Assembly: GCA_035459025.1 (NCBI GenBank)
Contig: DATHYT010000063.1
Span: forward strand, 1 to 64,000
DNA: 64,000 nt
DNA from: JAABQT01 sp035459025
GTDB lineage: Bacteria; Pseudomonadota; Gammaproteobacteria; Burkholderiales; SG8-39
Direction of reading: 5' to 3'
Position numbers and translations under genes: made by a program. Below, one piece after another: positions 44,037 through 51,445 of this stretch (position 1 is the first letter of the stretch; the number at the start of each line of letters is the position of its first letter). The notes under the pieces were generated by a model. The model saw nothing but the letters and a program-made list of their open reading frames with translations. It made no database searches and was not told where the DNA came from.

Positions 44037-45851
44037 TCGGCCCTGCGGAGATTGCTGCAGAGCGCACGCCTGATTCATACCTAATGCACAAGCCATGCCC
44101 AGCTGTTCCGCCGCCTCCCTCTGGTAGCCGCTGTCGAGAAGATACTGTCCGAACTGGAAGCGGATGTTGGCGGATCGCGGATCCAATTGCACTGCCGCGC
44201 GCAAATCCTTTAACGCAGCCAGCGAACTTCCCGACTGCCATTGCAACATTCCGCGGCGGGCAAGCGCGTAGGCGGCCATCTGCGCGAGCCCGTTCTTGCG
44301 CGCGAGCGCGTGCCCGCGCGTGAAATCGGCCATCGCCTCCTCGCGACGTCCCAGCGCTGCGTGGACGTTGCCGCGATTGACGAGCGCCGACGCATAGTCT
44401 GGATACAAGTGCAGCGCCCGGTTCAGGTCCGCGAGCGCCTCGGGCCATCTCTGCGCGCTTCCGTGCATGGCACCTCTGTTGGCGAACGCACGCCACGCTC
44501 CGGGCAGAGATTCGTCTGATTGCTTTGCTACCGCATCGTTCCAGAGCGCGAACTCGCTGCTGAAGCTCGTCAGCCGGCCGGTCGCGCCCAGCGCCAGCAG
44601 CAGCACTGCCGCCGCGGCGAGCGCGAAGCGCACCACGCGGCCCGGGGCGTACGCGGCGACGGCCGGCACGAGGGCGCATCCGGTCATCCAGAGGTAGCTG
44701 CGGTACAGGACGAACGGTTCCTGAATGCGCACGACGGTGAACTCGACGCAGAACAGAAGCCACGGGAACATCAGACCCAGCGCGGCCGCAGCCGCCAGTC
44801 CGCCGCGCCGCACCAGAAGCCAGCATACGACGGGATACGCCGCAAAGGCGGCCATCCCCGCGACTCCGCCCAGTCCGGCGAATACCGTGGCGAAGGGCCG
44901 ACGCAAATCCACCGCAAGCCATTGCGGCAGAGGAAGCAGCCAGATCTTCAGATAATCGAAGAACAATCCTGCTTGCGTCTGGATGCTCAGAAGATGGGCG
45001 TTGTCGACGTCGACGCGGGTTCCGCCTCTGGCCAGATGCTCGAAGTATCTCATCGCGGCGGGTTCGTACGGAGCGCCGAGCAGTCCTTTCACGCGCAGGG
45101 TCACGAACAGGGCGATCAATCCGTAAGCGACGAACAGCGCCGCAAGCTCGCCCTTTGCGCGCCTCGCCGCAGGTCCTGCCAGAATCACGATGAGCGCCGC
45201 CACCGCAGGAAGCGCGACGGCGTGCTCCTTGGAGAACACCGCCAGAAGAAAAAACAACGCACTGCACGCCAGTGACCAGCGGCGTCTCTCGATGACCCCA
45301 TGCGCGAGAGCGATGAGCGACAGCAGCGAAAACCACGCCGCCATCGCGATCGAGCGCTCGACCAGGTATCCCACGCCGTACACGGCAACGGGGTGGGCGA
45401 CAAACCAGAGCGCGCCGATCAGCGCGGCGTCGTTTGCCCTGCGAAGCGGGCGTTCGCCGCCGGCCATCCGCAGCACGATTCCGAGGAAATGATACAGGGC
45501 GATGCCGACGCAGGCATGGATCAGGAGGTTGCCTAGCCGGAACCACGGAATGTCGAGCCCGACCAGGGCATAGGTCCAGCCGAAGCTTCCGTAGGAGATC
45601 CAGCGCAGGGACCAGCCCAGCACCGGGGAGGTGCCCGCGGCCTGCGCGAGCAGGTCCGGGGTAAAAAATCCCAGATCGTCAAAGACCGGCGGGTTGTTGA
45701 GAAACGGCGCGTATATTGCCGCGCTCACGAGCAGCAGCAGGAACCACGCGACCACATGACCGGACATGGTGCGCCAGAAAGAGACGCCAACCTCCGTTGC
45801 GCCGCTCGCAGCCTGCATGACTGGGATCACTCGGCTACGGCGCCACGGCAT
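44031..45851 (-). CDS. Polytopic membrane protein with C-terminal TPR repeats
   Basis: A 606-residue protein. The first two thirds contain about ten hydrophobic segments starting at VVAWFLLLLVSAAIYAPFL, with an early loop NNPPVFDDLGFF that resembles the acidic first periplasmic loop of GT-C glycosyltransferases and the TMTC/TPR O-glycosylation proteins. From about residue 470, tandem TPR units appear (ALADLNRALHLYPDYASALVNRG and following). A lipid-linked sugar transferase of the inner membrane is plausible. The start is uncertain; later ATGs at 45818 and 45767 are possible. It sits between two gene stubs and has somewhat lower GC, suggesting later insertion. Confidence 0.75.
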   Translation of the reverse strand: MPWRRSRVIPVMQAASGATEVGVSFWRTMSGHVVAWFLLLLVSAAIYAPFLNNPPVFDDLGFFTPDLLAQAAGTSPVLGWSLRWISYGSFGWTYALVGLDIPWFRLGNLLIHACVGIALYHFLGIVLRMAGGERPLRRANDAALIGALWFVAHPVAVYGVGYLVERSIAMAAWFSLLSLIALAHGVIERRRWSLACSALFFLLAVFSKEHAVALPAVAALIVILAGPAARRAKGELAALFVAYGLIALFVTLRVKGLLGAPYEPAAMRYFEHLARGGTRVDVDNAHLLSIQTQAGLFFDYLKIWLLPLPQWLAVDLRRPFATVFAGLGGVAGMAAFAAYPVVCWLLVRRGGLAAAAALGLMFPWLLFCVEFTVVRIQEPFVLYRSYLWMTGCALVPAVAAYAPGRVVRFALAAAAVLLLALGATGRLTSFSSEFALWNDAVAKQSDESLPGAWRAFANRGAMHGSAQRWPEALADLNRALHLYPDYASALVNRGNVHAALGRREEAMADFTRGHALARKNGLAQMAAYALARRGMLQWQSGSSLAALKDLRAAVQLDPRSANIRFQFGQYLLDSGYQREAAEQLGMACALGMNQACALQQSPQGRS

Positions 45852-45856
45852 GATCG

Positions 45857-45964
45857 CTAAGCCACCCGCTCGGGCACGAGCGCGCGCGCATCGCGCAGCG
45901 GCTGACGCACCAACGCAGGGACGCCCGGCAGTGTCGCCGCACCGGCTTCGATCGGCGTGTGCAT
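45857..45964 (-). pseudogene. Internally deleted stub of the TPP-enzyme gene (copy B)
   Basis: A 35-codon in-frame stub. Its first residues MHTPIEAGAATLPG match the intact enzyme's MNKTIDAGAATLTG, and its last residues RQPLRDARALVPERVA match CQPLQEAKAPVSEWVA at the intact C-terminus, down to the stop. The roughly 530 residues between are missing. Base differences from the intact gene lie mainly at third codon positions, so the copy had diverged as a working gene before the deletion. It is divergent from the VOC gene with the same 19-base spacer as locus A. Confidence 0.75.
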
Positions 45965-45983
45965 GCGGTTATATTAGCGCGCC
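45965..45983. promoter_or_regulatory. 19-base bidirectional promoter between divergent start codons
   Basis: The two divergent ATGs (45964 minus, 45984 plus) are separated by only 19 bases. One AT island provides TATATT for the plus strand (8 bases from ATG) and TAATAT for the minus strand (6 bases from ATG). No ribosome sites fit. The homologous spacer at 43943-43961 keeps the same length and 15 of 19 bases. Leaderless divergent transcription is inferred. Confidence 0.5.
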
Positions 45984-46841
45984 ATGCGCATCGCCGACCG
46001 CCAGCGCCCGCCGCCGGGGCAGCTCTACCTCGATCACGTTTCGCATTTCGTGCCCGATCTCGACAAGGCGGGCGCGCTGCTGGAAGCGCTGGGCTTTGCC
46101 GTCACGCCGCTCTCGGTGCAGGTGACGCAGCAAGGGCCTGCGGGCACGTCGAACCGCTGCGTAATGCTCGCCGACGGCTACCTCGAGTTCCTCATGCCGA
46201 CGGCCGACACGCCGAATGCGCGGCGCCTGAAGAAATCCATGCGCCGCTACCGCGGCGTGCACCTCGTGTGCTTCGGCACGCCCGCCGCCGAACAAGAACA
46301 TCAGCGACTTGCGGCCCACGGTTTCGCGCCGCAACCGATCGTGCACCTGAAGCGCAGGGTGGAGCGCGGGCTCAGGGCGCGCTTTTCCGTCGTGCGCGCC
46401 GCGCCCGGGAAGATGCCGGAAGGGCGCGTGCAGTACGTCCAGCACCTCGCGCCCGCGGTGATCTGGCGGCCGCAGCACCTGCGGCACGCGAACGGCGTGC
46501 TCGGCCTCGCTGCCGCTTACGTCGTCGCCGCGAACCCGGTGCGCGCCGCCGCGCGCTGGGCGCGCTTCATGGGCGGCCTGCCGCGGCGCGAAGGCAGGCT
46601 CGTCTCGCTCGACACCGACCGCGGCAAGGTGCTGATCGGCACGCGCGCGCAGCTCAAAGCGCTCCTTGGGGCCGCGCCGCGCTCGCCGGGCATCGCCGGC
46701 TATGCCCTCGCCTGCCGCGATCCGAAGGCGTTTGCGCGCCGCTGCGCGCAGGCCGGCCTGAAGGTAAACCGCCACCTTGCCGTCGCACTCCCGCGCGCGC
46801 TCGGCGGCGCGTGGCGCCTCGTCCCCATGGAGAAACGATGA
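45984..46841 (+). CDS. VOC family (glyoxalase-like) protein
   Basis: A 285-residue protein with a glyoxalase-like N-terminal module (LYLDHVSHFVPDLDKAGALLEALGF, with the metal-ligand-type His in DHVSH, about residues 14-38; then CVMLADGYLEFLMP with a Glu ligand) and a second, more diverged module from about 170 (NPVRAAARWARFMGG). It is the two-module glyoxalase-like form of unknown substrate. It overlaps the amidase gene (ATGA), so an operon is likely, and is divergent from the TPP-enzyme stub; the complete TPP gene 2 kb away was probably its original partner. Confidence 0.82.
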   Translation: MRIADRQRPPPGQLYLDHVSHFVPDLDKAGALLEALGFAVTPLSVQVTQQGPAGTSNRCVMLADGYLEFLMPTADTPNARRLKKSMRRYRGVHLVCFGTPAAEQEHQRLAAHGFAPQPIVHLKRRVERGLRARFSVVRAAPGKMPEGRVQYVQHLAPAVIWRPQHLRHANGVLGLAAAYVVAANPVRAAARWARFMGGLPRREGRLVSLDTDRGKVLIGTRAQLKALLGAAPRSPGIAGYALACRDPKAFARRCAQAGLKVNRHLAVALPRALGGAWRLVPMEKR

Positions 46842-48232
46842 AGACCGACCTCTGCGCCCTTTCCGCCACCGAGCTGCTCGCCGCGTATCGCGCGAAGACG
46901 ATCTCTCCCGTCGACGCGACGCGCGCTGCGCTCGAGCGCATCGCCAAGCTCAACCCGGTGCTCAATTGTTTTAACCTGGTGGACGAGAAAGGCGCGCTCG
47001 CCGCGGCACGCGAGAGCGAGGCGCGCTGGAAGAAGGGTGCGCCCAGGGGTCTGCTCGACGGCGTGCCGACCTCGATCAAAGATATCCTGCTGACGAAGGG
47101 CTGGCCGACGCTGCGCGGCTCGAAGACCGTCGACCCGAAAGGTCCCTGGAACGATGACGCGCCGGCGGTGGCGCGCCTCCGGGAGCACGGGGCGGTGCTC
47201 CTCGGCAAGACGACGACGCCCGAGTTCGGCTGGAAAGGTGTCACCGACAGCCCGCTCACCGGCATTACGCGCAAGCCCTGGGACCCGACGAAGACGCCGG
47301 GCGGCTCGTCCGGGGGCAGCGCCGCCGCGGTGGCGTCCGGCATGGGCGCGCTCACCGTGGGGACCGACGGCGGCGGCTCGATCCGCATCCCGTGCGCGTT
47401 CACGGGCCTGTTCGGCCTCAAGCCCTCATTCGGCCGCGTGCCCGCCTGGCCGCTTTCGCCCTTCGGCACCGTCGCGCACCTTGGGCCGATGACGCGCACG
47501 GTAGCGGACGCGGCGCTGATGCTGAACGTGCTCGCGCTCCCCGATGCGCGCGACTGGCACGCCCTTCCCTACGACGGGCGCGACTATCGCGTCGGGCTGG
47601 AGGACGGCGTGCGCGGGCTGCGCATCGCCTACTCGCCGGCGCTCGGCTACGCCAGGGTGGACCCGGAGATCGCCGCGCTGGTGAAGAAGGCGGCGCAGGC
47701 CTTCGCCGGGCTCGGCGCGCACGTCGAGGAGGTCGATCCCGGATTCGAGGACGCGCAGCCGCTCTTCACGCTGCACTGGTTCCCGGGCGCCGCCTACGTC
47801 GTGGCCAACATCCCCGAAGCCAAGCGCAAGCTCATGGACCCCGGGCTGCTGGAAGTGGCGCGCGACGGCGCGAAGTTCAGCGTGCGCGAGATCCAGGACG
47901 CGGCGCTCAAGCGCGGCGCGCTCGGCGTGCTGATGAACCAGTTCCACGAGAACTACGACCTGCTGCTCACGCCGGCGCTGCCGCTCGCGGCGTTCGAAGC
48001 CGGCATGGAGATGGCGGACATCATGAAGCAGCGGCGCTGGACCGACTGGACCCCGTTCTCGTACCCCTTCAACCTCACCCAGCAACCGGCGTGCTCGGTG
48101 CCCTGCGGGTTGACGAAGGCGGGACTGCCGGCGGGATTGCAGATCGTCGGTCCGAAGCACGCCGACGCGCTCGTGCTGCGCGCGGCGCGCGCCTACGAGG
48201 CGACGCGCGAATTCAGCATGCCACCTCTGTAA
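46838..48232 (+). CDS. Amidase signature family enzyme
   Basis: A 464-residue amidase with the Ser-cisSer-Lys triad: Lys81 in TSIKDILLTKG, cis-Ser157 in TPGGSSGGSAAAVASGMG and nucleophile Ser181 in GTDGGGSIRIP. The rest (GLFGLKPSFGRVP, HLGPMTRTVADAALML, CGLTKAGLPAGLQIVGPKHAD) is standard. It hydrolyses an amide, possibly of an aryl or acyl compound handled by the VOC protein. ATG 46838 overlaps the VOC stop. The stop codon is followed at once by a palindromic repeat element. Confidence 0.9.
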   Translation: MKTDLCALSATELLAAYRAKTISPVDATRAALERIAKLNPVLNCFNLVDEKGALAAARESEARWKKGAPRGLLDGVPTSIKDILLTKGWPTLRGSKTVDPKGPWNDDAPAVARLREHGAVLLGKTTTPEFGWKGVTDSPLTGITRKPWDPTKTPGGSSGGSAAAVASGMGALTVGTDGGGSIRIPCAFTGLFGLKPSFGRVPAWPLSPFGTVAHLGPMTRTVADAALMLNVLALPDARDWHALPYDGRDYRVGLEDGVRGLRIAYSPALGYARVDPEIAALVKKAAQAFAGLGAHVEEVDPGFEDAQPLFTLHWFPGAAYVVANIPEAKRKLMDPGLLEVARDGAKFSVREIQDAALKRGALGVLMNQFHENYDLLLTPALPLAAFEAGMEMADIMKQRRWTDWTPFSYPFNLTQQPACSVPCGLTKAGLPAGLQIVGPKHADALVLRAARAYEATREFSMPPL

Positions 48233-48233
48233 A

Positions 48234-48289
48234 AAATGGGGACAGACCTCATTTTCCGCATATCGAAATAATGAGGTCTGTCCCCATTT
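48234..48289. repeat. Dispersed palindromic repeat, copy 1
   Basis: Perfect 20-base arms at 48234-48253 and 48270-48289 with a 16-base loop. The core GGGACAGACCTCATT is shared with copy 2 at 52980-53052. It fills the whole gap between two convergent genes, starting 1 base after the amidase stop; its right end provides the TAA stop of the amidohydrolase on the other strand. It could act as a bidirectional terminator; the shape and repetition suggest a REP-like mobile element. Confidence 0.85.
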
Positions 48290-49163
48290 ACAGCCGGTAG
48301 AAGCGCGCTGCGTTGTCGTGGAACAGTGCGCGGCGCTCCGCGGGCGTGAACACCTGCGCCACGCGCTTGTAGTCGTCGAACATGTGGCGGAACGTCACGC
48401 GTAATCCGTCCACCGGGAAGTTCGAGGCGAACATGCAGCGCTCGACGCCGAAGACCTCGATCGCCTCGAGCAGCACGCGCCGGTTGCTCTCGTAATCCCA
48501 CGGCGCGTCGGGCAGGCACAGGCAAGACAGCTTGCAGTAACAGTGCGGGCTCGCCGCGAGCGCGCGCATGCCGCGCCGCCAAAGCTCGAGCCCGCGCGGG
48601 CTGCGGTCCCAGGGGAATCCGGTGTGGTTGAGCACGACCGGGATGCCCGGATGCGCCCGCACCACCACCGCCGCCTCCTCCAGCTCCCAGGTCTTCACGC
48701 GCAGGTCCCACGAAAGCTTGTGGCGCTCGAGCAGCGCGTAGCCCGCGAGCCATGCCTTCTCGCGCATCATGCCGTCGCGAAACGGTTTCGAGCGGATGCC
48801 GCGCACGAGGGGAAACGACGCCTGGCGTTCGAGGACCTCCGCGGCGTTCGGCGTGTGGAACCAGGCGTGGCCGACGATGGCATGCGGCATGCCGTATTTC
48901 GCATTCAGAGCGGTGAGCCACTCAGTCTCGGCGACCTGCTGCTCGCGCGAGCACTCGGCTTCGACATGCACGGTCTTCACCACCTCGTGCCCGGCGGCGT
49001 CGCGCCGGTAGTCCTGCGGCAGATAGTCGCGCTTCAGCTTCGCGTAGTCGCCGAGGAAGAACTCGTGCGGCTCGGGATCCTGCAGCCACGGGTAGGCGAG
49101 CGGCCCGCGGGAGAGGTCCCACAGGTGGTGGTGCGCGTCGACGATCGGCAGGGCGTCGCTCAG
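48288..49163 (-). CDS. Amidohydrolase-2 family protein (L-fuconolactonase/PDC-lactonase type)
   Basis: A protein of about 291 residues. The N-terminal metal motif V-D-A-H-H-H-L-W-D-L is encoded upstream of the first ATG/GTG/TTG in frame (GTG 48983), so the real start must lie earlier. The best candidate is CTG 49163, which overlaps the stop of the ankyrin gene as CTGA, mirroring ATGA/GTGA junctions elsewhere in this window. Later family motifs: VEAECSREQQVAETEWL, VVLNHTGFPWDRS, CYCKLSCLCLPD and MFASNFPVDG. Hydrolysis of a lactone is the usual reaction. The TAA stop is supplied by the adjacent palindromic repeat. Confidence 0.8.
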   Translation of the reverse strand: MSDALPIVDAHHHLWDLSRGPLAYPWLQDPEPHEFFLGDYAKLKRDYLPQDYRRDAAGHEVVKTVHVEAECSREQQVAETEWLTALNAKYGMPHAIVGHAWFHTPNAAEVLERQASFPLVRGIRSKPFRDGMMREKAWLAGYALLERHKLSWDLRVKTWELEEAAVVVRAHPGIPVVLNHTGFPWDRSPRGLELWRRGMRALAASPHCYCKLSCLCLPDAPWDYESNRRVLLEAIEVFGVERCMFASNFPVDGLRVTFRHMFDDYKRVAQVFTPAERRALFHDNAARFYRL

Positions 49164-49831
49164 CGTGCGCCCGCCTTCTCCAGGATGGCCGCCATCTCCG
49201 CATAACCGGCGCGCCTGGCGAGCGCGAGCGGCGTACGGCCGTTGCGATCGGCGAGATTCACGTTCGCGCCCGCTTCGACCAGCGCTTGCAGCGTCGCCGT
49301 GTGGCGCGGCCCGCCGTCGCCGAGCACGATGGATTCGATCAGCGCGGTCCAGCCGAGATTGTTGACATGATCGAGCGGCGCGCCGGCCTTGATCAGCGTG
49401 CGCACCACCTCGTCGTGGCCGAGGTGCGCCGCGGCGATGAGCGCGGTGCCGTCGTAGCGGCTGGTGGTGTTGCCCGCACGCGCGCCGAGCTCGAGCGACA
49501 GGCGCAGCACCGGCAGATCGTCGGCCACCGCGGCGATGGTGACGATGTCGTAGCGGTCGTACTCGAGCGCGTTCGCATTGGCGCCCGCCTTCACCAGCGC
49601 GCGCATGGCGCCGAGCTGCGAGCGGTAGGCGGCGACGTGCAGCGGCGTGCGCTTGTAGCGGTCGCGCGCGTTCGGGTCTGCGCCGCCCGCCACCAGCCGG
49701 ACGATCTCCGCGGCTTCGCCGCGCGCCGCGGCGGCGTGCAAGCCGGTGTAGGCGGCGAGCTCGGCAGCGCCGGGCGGCACCTGGGCGTGGGCGCAGCCTG
49801 CAAATGCGAGGGCAACCAGCAGGCGTTTCAT
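49160..49831 (-). CDS. Exported ankyrin-repeat protein
   Basis: A 223-residue protein with an N-terminal signal (KRLLVALAFAGCAHAQ); the A-G-C triplet near residue 12 could make it a lipoprotein. It carries about five ankyrin repeats, with hairpin tips such as GADPNARDRYKRTPLHVAA, GANANALEYDRYD and GANVNLADRNGRTPLALAR. Ankyrin repeats mediate protein binding; the partner is unknown. It starts 5 bases after the thioesterase stop and probably shares its transcript with the genes from 51411 downward. Confidence 0.82.
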   Translation of the reverse strand: MKRLLVALAFAGCAHAQVPPGAAELAAYTGLHAAAARGEAAEIVRLVAGGADPNARDRYKRTPLHVAAYRSQLGAMRALVKAGANANALEYDRYDIVTIAAVADDLPVLRLSLELGARAGNTTSRYDGTALIAAAHLGHDEVVRTLIKAGAPLDHVNNLGWTALIESIVLGDGGPRHTATLQALVEAGANVNLADRNGRTPLALARRAGYAEMAAILEKAGAR

Positions 49832-49835
49832 TGAC

Positions 49836-50630
49836 TTACTCCCTCGCGCGGACGATGAGGCTCTGCGTCGAGCGCCCGACCAGCCCCTGCTCGTCGTAGA
49901 TGCGCGCCTCGGCGAGGCCATTCGAGGACGGCCCGAAAAGCGTACGCGCCTCGAGGCAGATCCACTGCCCCTCGGGCCGCCGCAGCAGGTTGATGGTCAG
50001 GTCGGAGTTGACGAACACGTAGCGCCTGAAATCGAGGATCGCGCTGATGCCGTTGCCGGAGTCGGCGGCCACGGCGACCCGCTCGATCGGCAGCGGCGCC
50101 TCGCCTTCGATCAGAGGGTGGAGCAGGCGAAACCACACGGCGCAGGGGCCGCGGAAGAACGTGCCCTCGGCGACCCGCCCTTCCATGAGATCGTTATAGC
50201 CGGGCGTGCCGGTGGCGAATGGAAAGCGGCTGGGCGGGGATTCCGCCGGCGCCCTGGGCGCCTGCGGCAGCGGATGCCCGGGCAGGCCGTCGGGCAGCGG
50301 CAGGCCGCTCTCGCGCTGCACGAGCGCCGTGCAGCGCGCGACTTCCTTGCCTTCCGCGGAGAGCGAGGCGGAGAAATGCGCCGCGTTGCGGCCGGCGTAG
50401 TCCGTCTGCACGGCAACGGCGAGCTCGGCGATCGGCACCGGCCGCAGCAGGTTGGCGGTGACGCGCGCGACGTGCGTCAGGCCGAGCGGCGCCGCGGCGC
50501 GCGCGATCGCGCCCGCGACCAGCGCGATCGGCGGCCCGCCGTGCTGGTGCTGCGGGTCCCAGGGGCCGCGCGTGAGCTCGGTCGCGCGCCAGCGCCCCTC
50601 GCCTTCCCGCACGAAGGCGCTCGCCGGCAT
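49836..50630 (-). CDS. Acyl-CoA thioesterase family protein (double hotdog)
   Basis: A 264-residue TesB-like protein. The N-terminal half contains TRGPWDPQHQHGGPPIALVAGAIARA and RVTANLLRPVPIAELAV; the second half has NGISAILDFRRYVFVNSDLTINLLRRPEGQWICLEA (about residues 190-225), where the double hotdog fold places its active site. It would hydrolyse an acyl-CoA. ATG 50630 shares one base with the stop of the preceding gene; longer in-frame extensions are shadows. Confidence 0.83.
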   Translation of the reverse strand: MPASAFVREGEGRWRATELTRGPWDPQHQHGGPPIALVAGAIARAAAPLGLTHVARVTANLLRPVPIAELAVAVQTDYAGRNAAHFSASLSAEGKEVARCTALVQRESGLPLPDGLPGHPLPQAPRAPAESPPSRFPFATGTPGYNDLMEGRVAEGTFFRGPCAVWFRLLHPLIEGEAPLPIERVAVAADSGNGISAILDFRRYVFVNSDLTINLLRRPEGQWICLEARTLFGPSSNGLAEARIYDEQGLVGRSTQSLIVRARE

Positions 50631-51067
50631 CAACGCTCGAGCCTCAGCTCGAGCACCCAGGTCGAGACCACCTTGTCCTGGTCGAGCATCGCGCCGTGCA
50701 CGGCGTAGTGCTTCGCGTCCTTCTGCAGCATGCACTCGAAGCCGCGGTAGCGATTGGTGGCGCTGGCGTAGAACGAGAGGATGGCGTCGCCGGCGAGCAC
50801 GAACCGTCCGTTGAGCGAGCCGATCGAGGGATTCTCGCCCGACCAGTGCGTGGACTGCGCGCCCGCCGAGAACGGCACCACCTCGGTGCGGTTGCGGTGC
50901 TCCTGCGGCGGATTGGACTTGACGCGCATCACGCTCTCGCTCACCCAGCGCCCGGTCTCGTGCCGCACGCGCGTCTCGCCCTCGACCGCAGTCGCACTGC
51001 CGGCGCCGTCGCGGGTCTCGCCCGCTGCGCGCCAGTTGCCCTCGCGAAACAGGAACGAGTGCCCCAT
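50630..51067 (-). CDS. Conserved hypothetical protein
   Basis: A 145-residue protein with no recognised family. It has no signal peptide or membrane segment and reads as a run of beta strands (SFLFREGNWRAAGE, ETRVRHETGRWVSESVMRVK, FVLAGDAILSFYASATNRYRGFE, KVVSTWVLELRLER), which would suit a small lipocalin- or FABP-like barrel; this is a guess. ATG 51067 shares one base with the ABM-domain gene stop, and its own stop overlaps the thioesterase start, so it is tightly embedded in an operon of acyl-CoA-related genes. Confidence 0.7.
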   Translation of the reverse strand: MGHSFLFREGNWRAAGETRDGAGSATAVEGETRVRHETGRWVSESVMRVKSNPPQEHRNRTEVVPFSAGAQSTHWSGENPSIGSLNGRFVLAGDAILSFYASATNRYRGFECMLQKDAKHYAVHGAMLDQDKVVSTWVLELRLER

Positions 51068-51411
51068 CAGCCGTGCACCGCCACGCTGTCCTGCGGCGCC
51101 TGCGCGCGCGCGTCCATGGTGTAGTCGCGCACCACGCCGGCGATGCGCAGGCGGTAGCCGGCGAAGATCCCGGCGCGGCCCTTTTTCTGCGCCTCGCGGT
51201 GCAGCTGCACGTTGCGCCACTTGCGCACCGAGGCCTCGTCCTTCCAGAACTGCAGCGAGACGAACTTGCCGGGCGAGGTGATGCTCTCGAAACGCTCGAG
51301 CGAGATGAAGCCCTCGGCCTTTTCGAGCTCGGGCTTGAGCTGCTCGACGAGCTGCATGTACTCCGGGAAGCGCCCGGCGGCGGGGGTGAACTCGAAGATG
51401 ACGGCGATCAT
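51067..51411 (-). CDS. Antibiotic biosynthesis monooxygenase (ABM) domain protein
   Basis: A 114-residue ferredoxin-like alpha/beta protein: MIAVIFEFTPAAGRFPEYM, LEKAEGFISLERFESI, KFVSLQFWKDEASVRKWRN and HREAQKKGRAGIF. Members include cofactor-less monooxygenases and haem-degrading enzymes; most small ones are unassigned. GGAGGAG precedes ATG 51411. It begins the minus-strand operon running to the amidohydrolase and is divergent from the acyl-CoA ligase gene by 34 bases. Confidence 0.83.
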   Translation of the reverse strand: MIAVIFEFTPAAGRFPEYMQLVEQLKPELEKAEGFISLERFESITSPGKFVSLQFWKDEASVRKWRNVQLHREAQKKGRAGIFAGYRLRIAGVVRDYTMDARAQAPQDSVAVHG

Positions 51412-51431
51412 GGCTCCTCCGTGGCGAGCAC

Positions 51432-51437
51432 TATACT
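51432..51437 (+). promoter_or_regulatory. Candidate -10 box upstream of the acyl-CoA ligase gene
   Basis: TATACT lies 8 bases before the GTG at 51446 in a 34-base divergent spacer. No ribosome site follows, so the transcript would be leaderless or nearly so. Confidence 0.35.
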
Positions 51438-51445
51438 TCCCGCCC

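Noticed and set aside
49160..49921. Longer start for the ankyrin protein at 49921
   Set aside because: The extension overlaps the thioesterase gene and would bury the signal peptide that begins at 49831.
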